64,000 nucleotides of DNA. It comes from Clostridium beijerinckii. GTDB taxonomy: Bacteria; Bacillota; Clostridia; Clostridiales; Clostridiaceae. Within the stretch, counting starts at the first letter, position 1. Every line of letters begins with the position of its first letter. The notes under the pieces are model-generated. The model saw only the letters and a list, made by a program, of their open reading frames with translations. It was not told the DNA's origin and ran no database searches. A program made the position numbers and the translations under genes. Below, one piece after another: positions 9,599 to 16,750 of this stretch. The stretch covers positions 142,501 to 206,500 of the forward strand of contig NZ_CP144906.1 of assembly GCF_036699995.1 (NCBI RefSeq), read 5' to 3'.

Positions 9599-10759
9599 TT
9601 AGCAATTTCTATTATTAAAGAATTCAGATTTAACTTCAGAGAGTAAAGTTTCGTTTTGTATTAAGTCAATAGCAGTTAATGCAAGGGCTGTAGCTGCTAT
9701 ATTGCATTGTTTTAAAGCAAACTCAGATGTAGTTGCTTTTGCGAAATCTAGGCTTCCATATTTAATATTTTCATCATCTATTATAGATATATATGGATGT
9801 ATGCAAGGAACCTTATGACTTACATCTCCAATGCTTAATCCAGCATATATATCTTTTGGTGGATTAATATTTATTATTCCACTTTCTTTAAGGTTATGAC
9901 TAAATAGCCTATTTAGCGTTCTATTGGTTATTAACTCCTTATTAGGAGACTCATATAAGAAAAATTTATTAGGAATATCTATTAATGCTGTCACATTATT
10001 TGCGATTTTTCTTATTTTATCATAAGCTTCGTTAGCAGTTTTTGTGTTAGATGCACGAATGCAAAATTTAATTTCAGAATCTGCTGGTAATAGCAATGTT
10101 GTATACCCACCATTAGATATAACCGAATTTATTTCTAAATTATCTGGAAATCCTTTTTTTATAGAGTTTAAAATATTAAGAGTTAGTAAAACGGCATCTA
10201 ACGATGTATAAGAATTCTGATTTAAAAAACTCAACTTGCTTTCGCTTTCAAACTTAAGTCCTAATGGGATAATTGCTGATGAAGAGCCACTTTCACATGT
10301 ACATGTGTCAGGGTGAGCTACCATTACAACATCTATGTCATCAAATAGTCCTTGTTTTACCATTGTCCCTTTAGTCCCGCCAAAGTATTCACCGGGGCAA
10401 CCTACCAGTATTACAGAACCTCCGATGTCATCTATAACACTTCCTAAAGCTAATGTAGCGGATACTGACATTGCAGTAACCATATTATGCCCGGTAATAT
10501 GACCGTCATTTTCGATAGCGTCATATTCACATAGATAACATATTTTAGGATGACCTTGGCCTTTCTTTGCTATAAATGAATTGTTAATGTTTAAAAAATT
10601 TCTATCAACTTCAAATTTGTATTTATTTAATAAATTGCATATGCAATTAGATGCGTTAACTTCATTATAACTTTTTTCTGGATTCTCATATAAATAGGTA
10701 CAGAGATTTTTAATATCGTCAGCACAAGTAGATAGAAATGAAATAATTTTGTTTTTCAT
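9599..10759 (-). CDS. M20-family amidohydrolase (peptidase), possibly metal-site deficient
   Basis: A 386-residue protein of the M20 amidohydrolase group (AbgB/HipO/Acy1L2-like), which hydrolyse acyl-amino acids or dipeptide-like amides with a two-metal centre. Matching blocks are GHITGHNMV at 86-94, CPGEYFGGTKGTMVKQG at 121-137, VVMVAHP at 144-150, and IGDVSHKVPCIHPYI near the C-terminus. In related enzymes the first block is HACGHN and the second PAEEGGG. Here the Cys ligand is Thr89 and the second Glu is Tyr125, so metal binding may be altered. The ribosome binding site before 10759 is weak. It appears to be a single gene; the substrate is unknown. Confidence 0.8.
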   Translation of the reverse strand: MKNKIISFLSTCADDIKNLCTYLYENPEKSYNEVNASNCICNLLNKYKFEVDRNFLNINNSFIAKKGQGHPKICYLCEYDAIENDGHITGHNMVTAMSVSATLALGSVIDDIGGSVILVGCPGEYFGGTKGTMVKQGLFDDIDVVMVAHPDTCTCESGSSSAIIPLGLKFESESKLSFLNQNSYTSLDAVLLTLNILNSIKKGFPDNLEINSVISNGGYTTLLLPADSEIKFCIRASNTKTANEAYDKIRKIANNVTALIDIPNKFFLYESPNKELITNRTLNRLFSHNLKESGIININPPKDIYAGLSIGDVSHKVPCIHPYISIIDDENIKYGSLDFAKATTSEFALKQCNIAATALALTAIDLIQNETLLSEVKSEFFNNRNC

Positions 10760-11165
10760 AAGCGCAATTTCTTACTTAAAACTTGCAAAATAAATTACTA
10801 GATCTTGTATATAGTACAGGTTTTGCTTTGTTTTACAGTAAGTTCTCCTTTCATATTAATGTTTTTATTGTTAACATGATAATAGCGGTATTAAATATAA
10901 GCTTAATATAGCTATCACTTTAAATATTATGAGCAAATTATTATTTGAAAATTTAATAATATAAGCTATTTTTGCAAGCTATATTTACATTATGTAATTT
11001 GTATTAAATTCAGTAGTAATTGTGTAAATATATAATTCTCTTTATTAGTATTACCAGAAATTTAAAAAATATCTATATAGAAGTTATTAACATCCATAGG
11101 GTGTATAAAGTCTACATAATTGGTAATAATTTTATAAGAATCATAAAATTAAGGGGGAATTACTG
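10760..11165. other. Divergent intergenic region, AT-rich
   Basis: About 400 bp between the divergent M20 gene and gin with no supported gene. It should hold both promoters. A sigma-F-like promoter is visible at 11101-11131 on the plus strand. No clear sigma-A promoter was found for the M20 gene. Confidence 0.5.
11101..11131 (+). promoter_or_regulatory. Candidate sigma-F promoter of gin
   Basis: GTGTA (11101-11105), 16 nt, then GGTAATAATT (11122-11131). The -10 element fits the sigma-F consensus GGnrAnAnTw fully; the -35 differs at one position from GywTA. In Bacillus subtilis the orthologue csfB is transcribed by sigma-F. The spacing to the gin start (35 nt) is sensible. This is a consensus match by eye only. 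Confidence 0.5.
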
Positions 11166-11348
11166 ATGGAGAATACAAATAAATCATGTTTTTTATGTGG
11201 AGCAAGTGATTGCGATGGTATAATATTAAATGGAGAAAAGATTTGTAAAGCATGTGAAGAGAAAATTGTTAATACAAATGTAGAGGATCCAGATTATGAT
11301 TATTATAAGGATAATGTTAGGATAATCTTATTTAGCGAACATGCTTAG
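11166..11348 (+). CDS. gin: Anti-sigma factor Gin (CsfB), sporulation
   Basis: A 60-residue zinc-binding protein of the Gin/CsfB family, which binds sigma-G (and sigma-E in Bacillus) to block premature activity during sporulation. Cysteines are at 8, 11, 16, 27 and 30, with the CFLCG and CKACEEK pairs expected for the family's zinc knuckle. GGGGGAA precedes the ATG. The gene lies directly upstream of tmk, as csfB does in Bacillus, and a sigma-F-like promoter lies 35 nt upstream. Length and location both support the call. Confidence 0.85.
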   Translation: MENTNKSCFLCGASDCDGIILNGEKICKACEEKIVNTNVEDPDYDYYKDNVRIILFSEHA

Positions 11349-11397
11349 AAATTAAATTCTTACATTTAAACGCTAATATATAGAGGGGTACTTTAAG

Positions 11398-12039
11398 ATG
11401 GAAAAAGGTTTATTTATAGTTTTTGAAGGTGGCGAGGGAACCGGAAAAACAACGGCGATTGATGCAATATATGATTGGATTACAGAAAATAATTTTGAAT
11501 GTATAAAGACGAGAGAGCCAGGCGGAATTAAAATATCAGAGCAAATAAGACAAGTTATTTTAAGCAAAGATAACAAGGAGATGGATGCTAAAACAGAAGC
11601 ACTATTATATGCAGCTGCGAGAAGACAACACCTTGTAGAAAAAGTGATACCAGCATTGAATCAAGGTGTAATAGTTCTTTGTGATAGGTTTATAGATTCT
11701 TCTTTGGCATATCAGGGTTATGCGAGAAATTTAGGAATGGAAGAAGTTTTAAGCATAAATAAATTTGCTATTGGTGAGTACATGCCGGATATATCAGTGC
11801 TATTTGATCTTGATCCTAAAATAGGATTGGCTAGAATAGCTAATAATGATTGCAGAGAAGTAAATAGATTAGATATAGAAAAGTTAGAGTTTCATGAAAG
11901 AGTTAGAGAAGGATATGATATTGTTTATAAAAATAATAATCATAGAATTGTTAAGATAGATGCAAATAATACGAAAGAAAATGTAATTAATCAAATAAAA
12001 AATATACTAAGGCCTAAAATATGGACAAATATAAACTAA
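11398..12039 (+). CDS. tmk: Thymidylate kinase
   Basis: A 213-residue cytoplasmic kinase that phosphorylates dTMP to dTDP with ATP, an essential step in dTTP synthesis. The Walker A loop is [11 protein letters not shown] (residues 9-19). The DR(Y/F) block [12 protein letters not shown] and the TREPGG substrate motif are present. Length is typical. It heads the conserved tmk - darA - holB - ricT cluster, 49 nt after gin. Confidence 0.96.
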   Translation: MEKGLFIVFEGGEGTGKTTAIDAIYDWITENNFECIKTREPGGIKISEQIRQVILSKDNKEMDAKTEALLYAAARRQHLVEKVIPALNQGVIVLCDRFIDSSLAYQGYARNLGMEEVLSINKFAIGEYMPDISVLFDLDPKIGLARIANNDCREVNRLDIEKLEFHERVREGYDIVYKNNNHRIVKIDANNTKENVINQIKNILRPKIWTNIN

Positions 12040-12112
12040 GTAATAAAAAGCCACCTATTTGTGGTAAAATAATATGTAGTAAATTATTATTAGTTTAAGG
12101 GTGGGAATTAAA

Positions 12113-12445
12113 ATGAAATTGATAATTGCAATTGTTCAGGATGAAGATTCAGCAGATGTCATAGAGGCTTTAACAGAAGAGGATTATAGAGTTACAAAAT
12201 TAGCAACTACAGGAGGATTTCTTAAATCTGGTAATACTACATTATTGGTAGGAATTGAAGAGGAAAAAGTTGAACTTGTTATTGAAGTTATTAGGAATGT
12301 ATGTAGAAAGCGGAATGAGACAGTAGTTACACCAACTACCCTTGGGGGAAGTGAAAGTGGATATATGCAACAATACCCAGTGCAAATTAGCGTGGGAGGT
12401 GCTACTGTATTCGTAATTGATGTGGATAAGTTCGTAAAAATATGA
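12113..12445 (+). CDS. darA: Cyclic-di-AMP receptor DarA (PstA, YaaQ family)
   Basis: A 110-residue PII-like protein that binds the second messenger c-di-AMP as a trimer. It starts MKLIIAIVQDEDSADVIEAL and has the loops TTGGFLKSGNTT and TPTTLGGSE, typical of this family and distinct from nitrogen PII proteins. ATG 12113 is chosen because AAGGGTGGG (12097-12104) is well placed for it; the frame opens slightly earlier. It lies between tmk and holB as in other Firmicutes. The c-di-AMP synthase gene disA is about 11 kb downstream. Confidence 0.92.
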   Translation: MKLIIAIVQDEDSADVIEALTEEDYRVTKLATTGGFLKSGNTTLLVGIEEEKVELVIEVIRNVCRKRNETVVTPTTLGGSESGYMQQYPVQISVGGATVFVIDVDKFVKI

Positions 12446-12464
12446 TATCAAGGAGAGATAAGCA

Positions 12465-13397
12465 TTGAGAAAGATAATCGGACATAAAAATATTATCGAT
12501 AATATAAATAATAGAAGACAAAAGGATTCATTTTCTCATGCAAATCTAATAATTGGTAATGATGGAATAGGAAAAAGTATAGTAGCTAAGTACCTTTCAA
12601 ATCAAATTATTAAAGAGAGAAATAGTGTGGAGAGTGTAGATATTGTAAGGTATTCTCCTAATTCCAATTCATTTGGTGTTGATGATGTGAGAAACATTAT
12701 AAGTGAAGTCAATAAAAAGCCTTATGAAGGTGATAAAAAGGTATTAATATTATATAAATGTGACAAGCTAACAGTTCAAGCTCAAAATGCATTATTAAAA
12801 ACTATTGAAGAACCGCCAAGAGGTGTACATTTAATATTGTTAAGTGATTCTTTAGAAGTAATTTTGGATACCATAAAATCGCGTTGCCAAATATATAGGT
12901 TAACACCATTAAATAAAGAAGAAATTTTGAGTTACCTTGAGGAAAAATATAATAATTTAAGTGAAGATGATAAAAAAGCAGCACTAGCTTATAGTGCTGG
13001 AATACCTGGAAATGTAGATAGATTTTTTAGCGATGATAAGTTGAGAAATTTGAGAGATATATGTATAGAATTATTTGAAGATATCGTAAGTAGACAAAAA
13101 GGTATTATATTAAAGTATGAGGAATTATTAAAAAGTGCAAAAGAAGATAAATTAGAGTTACTAAATATACTTCTATCATATATAAGAGATATCTTACTTC
13201 TTAAAGAGCTTAATGATAGTGAACTCGTTGTTAATTTTGATAAAATATATAAGATAAAAAATATATCAAGAGGAATGTCTTATAAGAAATTAAATAGTAT
13301 GTTAGAATACATAAAAGAAGCTAGAATAAATTTTAATAGTAATACGAACTATTCAATGGTCATAAGTGTTTTGCTTATGGGCTTTGCGGAGGTATAA
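12465..13397 (+). CDS. holB: DNA polymerase III subunit delta'
   Basis: A 310-residue AAA+ clamp-loader subunit that helps load the sliding clamp on DNA. It has a P-loop-like GNDGIGKS near residue 30, the sensor/arginine-finger block DTIKSRCQIY, and the EEPPRGVHLILLSD segment typical of delta'. The start is TTG 12465 with AGGAGA upstream. It lies 19 nt after darA and 3 nt before ricT, so it is in one operon with them. DnaX-type zinc cysteines are not evident. Confidence 0.92.
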   Translation: MRKIIGHKNIIDNINNRRQKDSFSHANLIIGNDGIGKSIVAKYLSNQIIKERNSVESVDIVRYSPNSNSFGVDDVRNIISEVNKKPYEGDKKVLILYKCDKLTVQAQNALLKTIEEPPRGVHLILLSDSLEVILDTIKSRCQIYRLTPLNKEEILSYLEEKYNNLSEDDKKAALAYSAGIPGNVDRFFSDDKLRNLRDICIELFEDIVSRQKGIILKYEELLKSAKEDKLELLNILLSYIRDILLLKELNDSELVVNFDKIYKIKNISRGMSYKKLNSMLEYIKEARINFNSNTNYSMVISVLLMGFAEV

Positions 13398-13400
13398 TTA

Positions 13401-14306
13401 ATGATAAAAGTTATAGGCGTAAGATTCAAGAAAGCGGGAAAGATTTACTACTTTAGTCCACTAGAATTAGATATAAAAAAGGGCAATTATGTAATAGTAG
13501 AGACAGCTAGAGGTATAGAATTTGGCGAATGCGTTATAGGAATTAAGGAGATAAAAGAGGAAGATATAGTATCACCTTTAAAGAATGTTATTAGAATTGC
13601 TGATGAGGATGATATTAGAAAACATAAAGAAAATAAAGAAAAAGAAAAAGAAGCCTTAGATATATGCTTAGCGAAAATTCAAGAACATAAATTAAATATG
13701 AAATTAATAGATGTTGAATATACATTTGATAATCATAAGGTTATATTCTACTTTACAGCAGATGGTAGAGTAGATTTCAGAGAGTTAGTTAAGGATTTAG
13801 CTACTATATTTAAAACTAGAATAGAATTAAGACAAATAGGAGTAAGAGATGAGGCTAAAATGGTTGGAGGACTTGGACCATGTGGTAGACCTATGTGCTG
13901 CTCTACATTCTTAGGAGACTTTGCATCTGTATCAATAAAAATGGCAAAGGAACAGAATCTTTCTTTGAATCCAACCAAGATATCTGGAATATGTGGAAGA
14001 TTGATGTGCTGTTTGAACTATGAACAAACTACATATGAAGGTATAAGAAAGAGATTGCCTAAGGTCGGCTCTATTGTTAAGACAGATGCTGGGAATGGAG
14101 AAGTTGTTGGTAATTCAATAGTTAAAGAGATGGTAAAGGTTAAGGTTAGAAGAGGAGACGAGGAAGTTGTTGAGGAATTCAAAATAACTGATGTAGAGCT
14201 CGTTTCAGGAAAATATGAAGATACAATTGATGAAAATAATATAAAATTGATTGTTGAGTCAGAAGAAGATAAAACATTAATAAAAAATCTTATTAATGAA
14301 AAATAG
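13401..14306 (+). CDS. ricT: PSP1-domain protein RicT (YaaT), sporulation/biofilm regulator
   Basis: A 301-residue PSP1-family protein. In Bacillus its orthologue YaaT/RicT joins RicA and RicF in an iron-sulfur complex that affects Spo0A phosphorylation and RNase Y function. The cysteine blocks GPCGRPMCCSTFLG and GICGRLMCCLNYE are conserved here, about 45 residues apart. The C-terminal part is a charged KOW-like tail. It follows holB by 3 nt, as in most Firmicutes. Whether RicA and RicF exist in this genome cannot be seen from the window. Confidence 0.93.
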   Translation: MIKVIGVRFKKAGKIYYFSPLELDIKKGNYVIVETARGIEFGECVIGIKEIKEEDIVSPLKNVIRIADEDDIRKHKENKEKEKEALDICLAKIQEHKLNMKLIDVEYTFDNHKVIFYFTADGRVDFRELVKDLATIFKTRIELRQIGVRDEAKMVGGLGPCGRPMCCSTFLGDFASVSIKMAKEQNLSLNPTKISGICGRLMCCLNYEQTTYEGIRKRLPKVGSIVKTDAGNGEVVGNSIVKEMVKVKVRRGDEEVVEEFKITDVELVSGKYEDTIDENNIKLIVESEEDKTLIKNLINEK

Positions 14307-14317
14307 GAGGAATTTCT

Positions 14318-14521
14318 ATGAAATCTGTTATTAAGATTTGTAATATGGAGTCTAATGACGATGCCAAGATAATTCAAGATACAGTTGTTAAGAATTCGGG
14401 GGTAATAGCTACTGAAATTTCGCTTGCAAAAAGGGAGATAACAGTAATATATAATGATATCTTTTTAAAACTCGAAAGGATTATAAATTCCATAGAGGAT
14501 TTAGGATATGTTGTTTTGTAA
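14318..14521 (+). CDS. Small HMA-like domain protein lacking the CxxC metal site
   Basis: A 67-residue protein with the alternating pattern of a heavy-metal-associated (HMA) fold: strand KSVIKIC, helix DAKIIQDTVVK, strands IATEISLAKREITVIY, helix LERIINSIEDLGY, strand VVL. Metal-carrying HMA proteins have MxCxxC in the first loop; here it reads ICNMESND, with a single Cys. AGGAGG lies 6 nt before the ATG and it follows ricT by 11 nt, so it is translated with that operon. Function is unknown; fold assignment is by eye. Confidence 0.65.
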   Translation: MKSVIKICNMESNDDAKIIQDTVVKNSGVIATEISLAKREITVIYNDIFLKLERIINSIEDLGYVVL

Positions 14522-14643
14522 TCGTAAATAATACAACAATATTAAAAAATAAGAAGTCTAGAATACAAAACACTTTTAAAACATACGAATACGTGTTAAA
14601 ATGTAAGAGGTTAATTACCACAATTTATTAGGAGGTGTTCTAG

Positions 14644-14814
14644 ATGGCATTTGTTATTAATGATTCATGTGTTAGCTGTGGAGCATGCGCTGGAGAATGT
14701 CCAGTTAGTGCTATAACTCAAGGAGATACTCAATTCGTTATTGATGCAGATACTTGTATCGATTGCGGAAACTGTGCTAATGTTTGCCCAGTGGGAGCTC
14801 CAAACCAAGAGTAA
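14644..14814 (+). CDS. Ferredoxin, 2[4Fe-4S] clostridial type
   Basis: A 56-residue small electron carrier. Two classic cluster motifs are complete: C9-C12-C15-C19 (CVSCGACAGECP) and C38-C41-C44-C48 (CIDCGNCANVCP). Length and the duplicated halves match clostridial 2[4Fe-4S] ferredoxins, which supply electrons to hydrogenase and other redox enzymes. GGAGGTG lies 7 nt before the ATG. A strong terminator follows at once, so it is probably its own transcript; AT-rich DNA upstream (14522-14630) may carry the promoter. Confidence 0.97.
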   Translation: MAFVINDSCVSCGACAGECPVSAITQGDTQFVIDADTCIDCGNCANVCPVGAPNQE

Positions 14815-14822
14815 TAAAAGAG

Positions 14823-14850
14823 AGATCGTCTTTAGGCGGTCTTTTTTTTT
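14823..14850 (+). terminator. Intrinsic terminator after ferredoxin
   Basis: 8-bp stem AGATCGTC/GGCGGTCT with G-U pairs and loop TTTA, followed by a T-run to 14850. It lies 8 nt after the ferredoxin stop. Confidence 0.9.
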
Positions 14851-14881
14851 ATTTAAAAAATAGTTGAAATAGTTATTTTCA

Positions 14882-15532
14882 CTATTTATATGGAGGTGTT
14901 AACAAGATACATTCAGACTTAAGGTTAGAATTTATATCCAAGTCAGAAGTATCTAATATATTAGAATTTATTTTTTTTATGCTCTTCATAGATATTATAA
15001 AATTCTTAGGGTCGTCTAAGTATAAAGATGTTGTATTAGTTTTATAATGCATAGGAACTATGTATTTTGGGGAAATAAGGTTACAAAGTTTCGCAGACTC
15101 AAAACCGTCCAGAGTGAAATGTCCACCAATAGGGATAAGTAAAATATCAATATTTTTAAGCTTTTCTAAAATCAATGAACAAGGTATATGGCCTAAATGT
15201 CCTAAATGGCATATAGAAAGTTTATCATCCTTAAATATATAAATAATATTTGAGCCTCTTTTTAGTCCATTGCACTTATCATGAAAGGAGTCAAGTCCTT
15301 CTATGTTAAGGAAGCTTAAGTTAAAGTTTCCGCTCTCATTAATAATCTTGGTTGTATTATTTATATCATTAATATATGAACTATCAAAATGGTTATGACT
15401 AATGGTAATTAAATCAGATTTAGGGAAATTATTATCATAACCTAAATTGTTGCTAAACGGATCAATTAGAATTCTTTTACCAATGGATGTTTTCATAAGG
15501 AAACAAGAATGTCCATACCAAATAATTTGCAT
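14882..15532 (-). CDS. Metallo-beta-lactamase-fold hydrolase (UlaG/YtkL-like)
   Basis: A 216-residue protein of the Lactamase_B_2 group. The metal-binding motif is SHNHFDSS (His46, His48, Asp50); the usual HxHxDH has Ser in place of the last His. Further blocks are CHLGHLGH, IPIGGHFTLDG and PMHYKT, typical of UlaG-like enzymes that keep most ligands. It begins MQIIWYGHSCFLMK, the common N-terminus of this group. It is read leftward between the ferredoxin and ctsR, preceded by GGAGG. The substrate is unknown. Confidence 0.85.
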   Translation of the reverse strand: MQIIWYGHSCFLMKTSIGKRILIDPFSNNLGYDNNFPKSDLITISHNHFDSSYINDINNTTKIINESGNFNLSFLNIEGLDSFHDKCNGLKRGSNIIYIFKDDKLSICHLGHLGHIPCSLILEKLKNIDILLIPIGGHFTLDGFESAKLCNLISPKYIVPMHYKTNTTSLYLDDPKNFIISMKSIKKINSNILDTSDLDINSNLKSECILLTPPYK

Positions 15533-15611
15533 ATAAAACCTCCATAAATTGAAATATATTAGATATTATTAACATACAGTATTATAAATAATCATAAATT
15601 TATATTGATAC

Positions 15612-15664
15612 TTCAAAAAGTAAAAGAAGTATAGTATAATATTATAAAGTCAAAGTAAGTCAAA
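15612..15664 (+). promoter_or_regulatory. ctsR promoter with CtsR operator
   Basis: The -10 TATAAT is at 15635-15640, with TTCAAA 17 nt upstream as a weak -35. Directly downstream, AGTCAAA-GTA-AGTCAAA (15648-15664) is the tandem heptad bound by CtsR. The operator covers the expected transcription start, so binding would block initiation. The operon would be autorepressed and released on heat stress. Confidence 0.85.
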
Positions 15665-15701
15665 AACAAATAATTAAATAAAGGTTTAAGCAGGTGATGT
15701 T

Positions 15702-16157
15702 ATGGCAAGACTTTCAGATATAATAGAAGAGTTTATAAAACAAATGTTTAATGAGAATAGAGATAATGTGATTTTTATACAAAGAAATGAGTTAGCAGAT
15801 CAGTTTAGATGCGCGCCGTCCCAAATAAACTATGTATTAACAACTCGATTTACCTATGAAAGAGGATATTTAATTGAGAGCAAGAGAGGCGGCGGAGGTC
15901 ATATAGCGATCAAGCAGTTGGATGAGGATAACTCCAATAGAAGGGAAGAGCTAATTAACCAAAGCATAGGAGAAACAATAACATATCATAATGCAAACGC
16001 ATTGCTTAATCACTTATTAGAATCTGGAGTTATTGAAGAAAGAGAATGTGAAATAATGAAGATAGCAATAAATGATAGAAGTTTAACTTCAGTAGATAAT
16101 AAAAATAAAGTAAGAGCTGATATTTTAAAAGCTATGATTATGATAATTTTATCTTAA
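15702..16157 (+). CDS. ctsR: CtsR, repressor of class III heat-shock genes
   Basis: A 151-residue DNA-binding repressor. The N-terminal winged helix-turn-helix reads MARLSDIIEEFIKQMF through NYVLTTRFTYERGY. The wing ESKRGGGGHIAI holds the glycine-rich loop that acts as the thermosensor in Bacillus CtsR. The C-terminal dimerisation/four-helix part follows. It heads the ctsR-mcsA-mcsB-clpC operon and has a CtsR heptad box at its promoter. Spacing to mcsA is 14 nt. Confidence 0.95.
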   Translation: MARLSDIIEEFIKQMFNENRDNVIFIQRNELADQFRCAPSQINYVLTTRFTYERGYLIESKRGGGGHIAIKQLDEDNSNRREELINQSIGETITYHNANALLNHLLESGVIEERECEIMKIAINDRSLTSVDNKNKVRADILKAMIMIILS

Positions 16158-16171
16158 AGGTGGGGATATAT

Positions 16172-16750
16172 ATGTTATGTGAAAAATGTAAAAAAAATGA
16201 AGCAAAGATAAATTTAATTACAGTGATGAATGGTCAGAAACAGGAAATTTGGTTGTGTGAAAATTGTGCAAAAGATATAGCTAATATTCCGTTCTTCAGT
16301 CCAATAATGCAAAATATAAATGTTCCATTTCAAGGCATACTTACAGAAATATTATCTAATGTAGATAATGGTAAATCAAATATAGATAGCAATAAAGTAA
16401 AAGAAATTATTTGTCCAAATTGTGGGTTAACTTATCAGGAATTTAAGAAATCAGGAAGATTGGGATGTGCTGATTGTTATAAAGAATTTAATATTGTACT
16501 TGAGCCAAGGATAAAGAGCTTACAAGTTGGAACTAAACATATTGGTAAGATTCCTAAGGTTAAGGGAAAGGAATTGGTTCAAAGAAAAAATCTTAAGGAT
16601 TTAAAAGAAGAGATGCAAAAATTGATAGTAGCCGAGGAATATGAGAGAGCAGCAATAGTAAGAGATGAAATTAAAAAACTAGAATTATATATATTAGAAA
16701 GTAACACTAAGGAGATTATAAATAGAAAGGAGGGCAATTGTGATGAATAG
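16172..16750 (+). CDS. mcsA: McsA, zinc-finger and UVR-motif activator of McsB
   Basis: A 192-residue protein that in Bacillus activates the arginine kinase McsB and links it to ClpC. Paired cysteines: CEKC (3-6), CENC (29-32), CPNC and CADC in the middle. The C-terminal UVR motif is LVVAEEYE-like (LIVAEEYERAAIVRDEIKKL). ATG 16172 is used since AAGGTGGGG precedes it; the frame opens 12 nt earlier. It overlaps mcsB by 8 nt, suggesting translational coupling. All four zinc-type pairs appear intact, in contrast to the altered McsB next door. Confidence 0.93.
   Translation: MLCEKCKKNEAKINLITVMNGQKQEIWLCENCAKDIANIPFFSPIMQNINVPFQGILTEILSNVDNGKSNIDSNKVKEIICPNCGLTYQEFKKSGRLGCADCYKEFNIVLEPRIKSLQVGTKHIGKIPKVKGKELVQRKNLKDLKEEMQKLIVAEEYERAAIVRDEIKKLELYILESNTKEIINRKEGNCDE

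Noticed and set aside
10790..10855. A 19-codon frame on the minus strand upstream of the M20 gene, as a leader peptide
   Set aside because: Too short, no conserved features and no attenuator around it.
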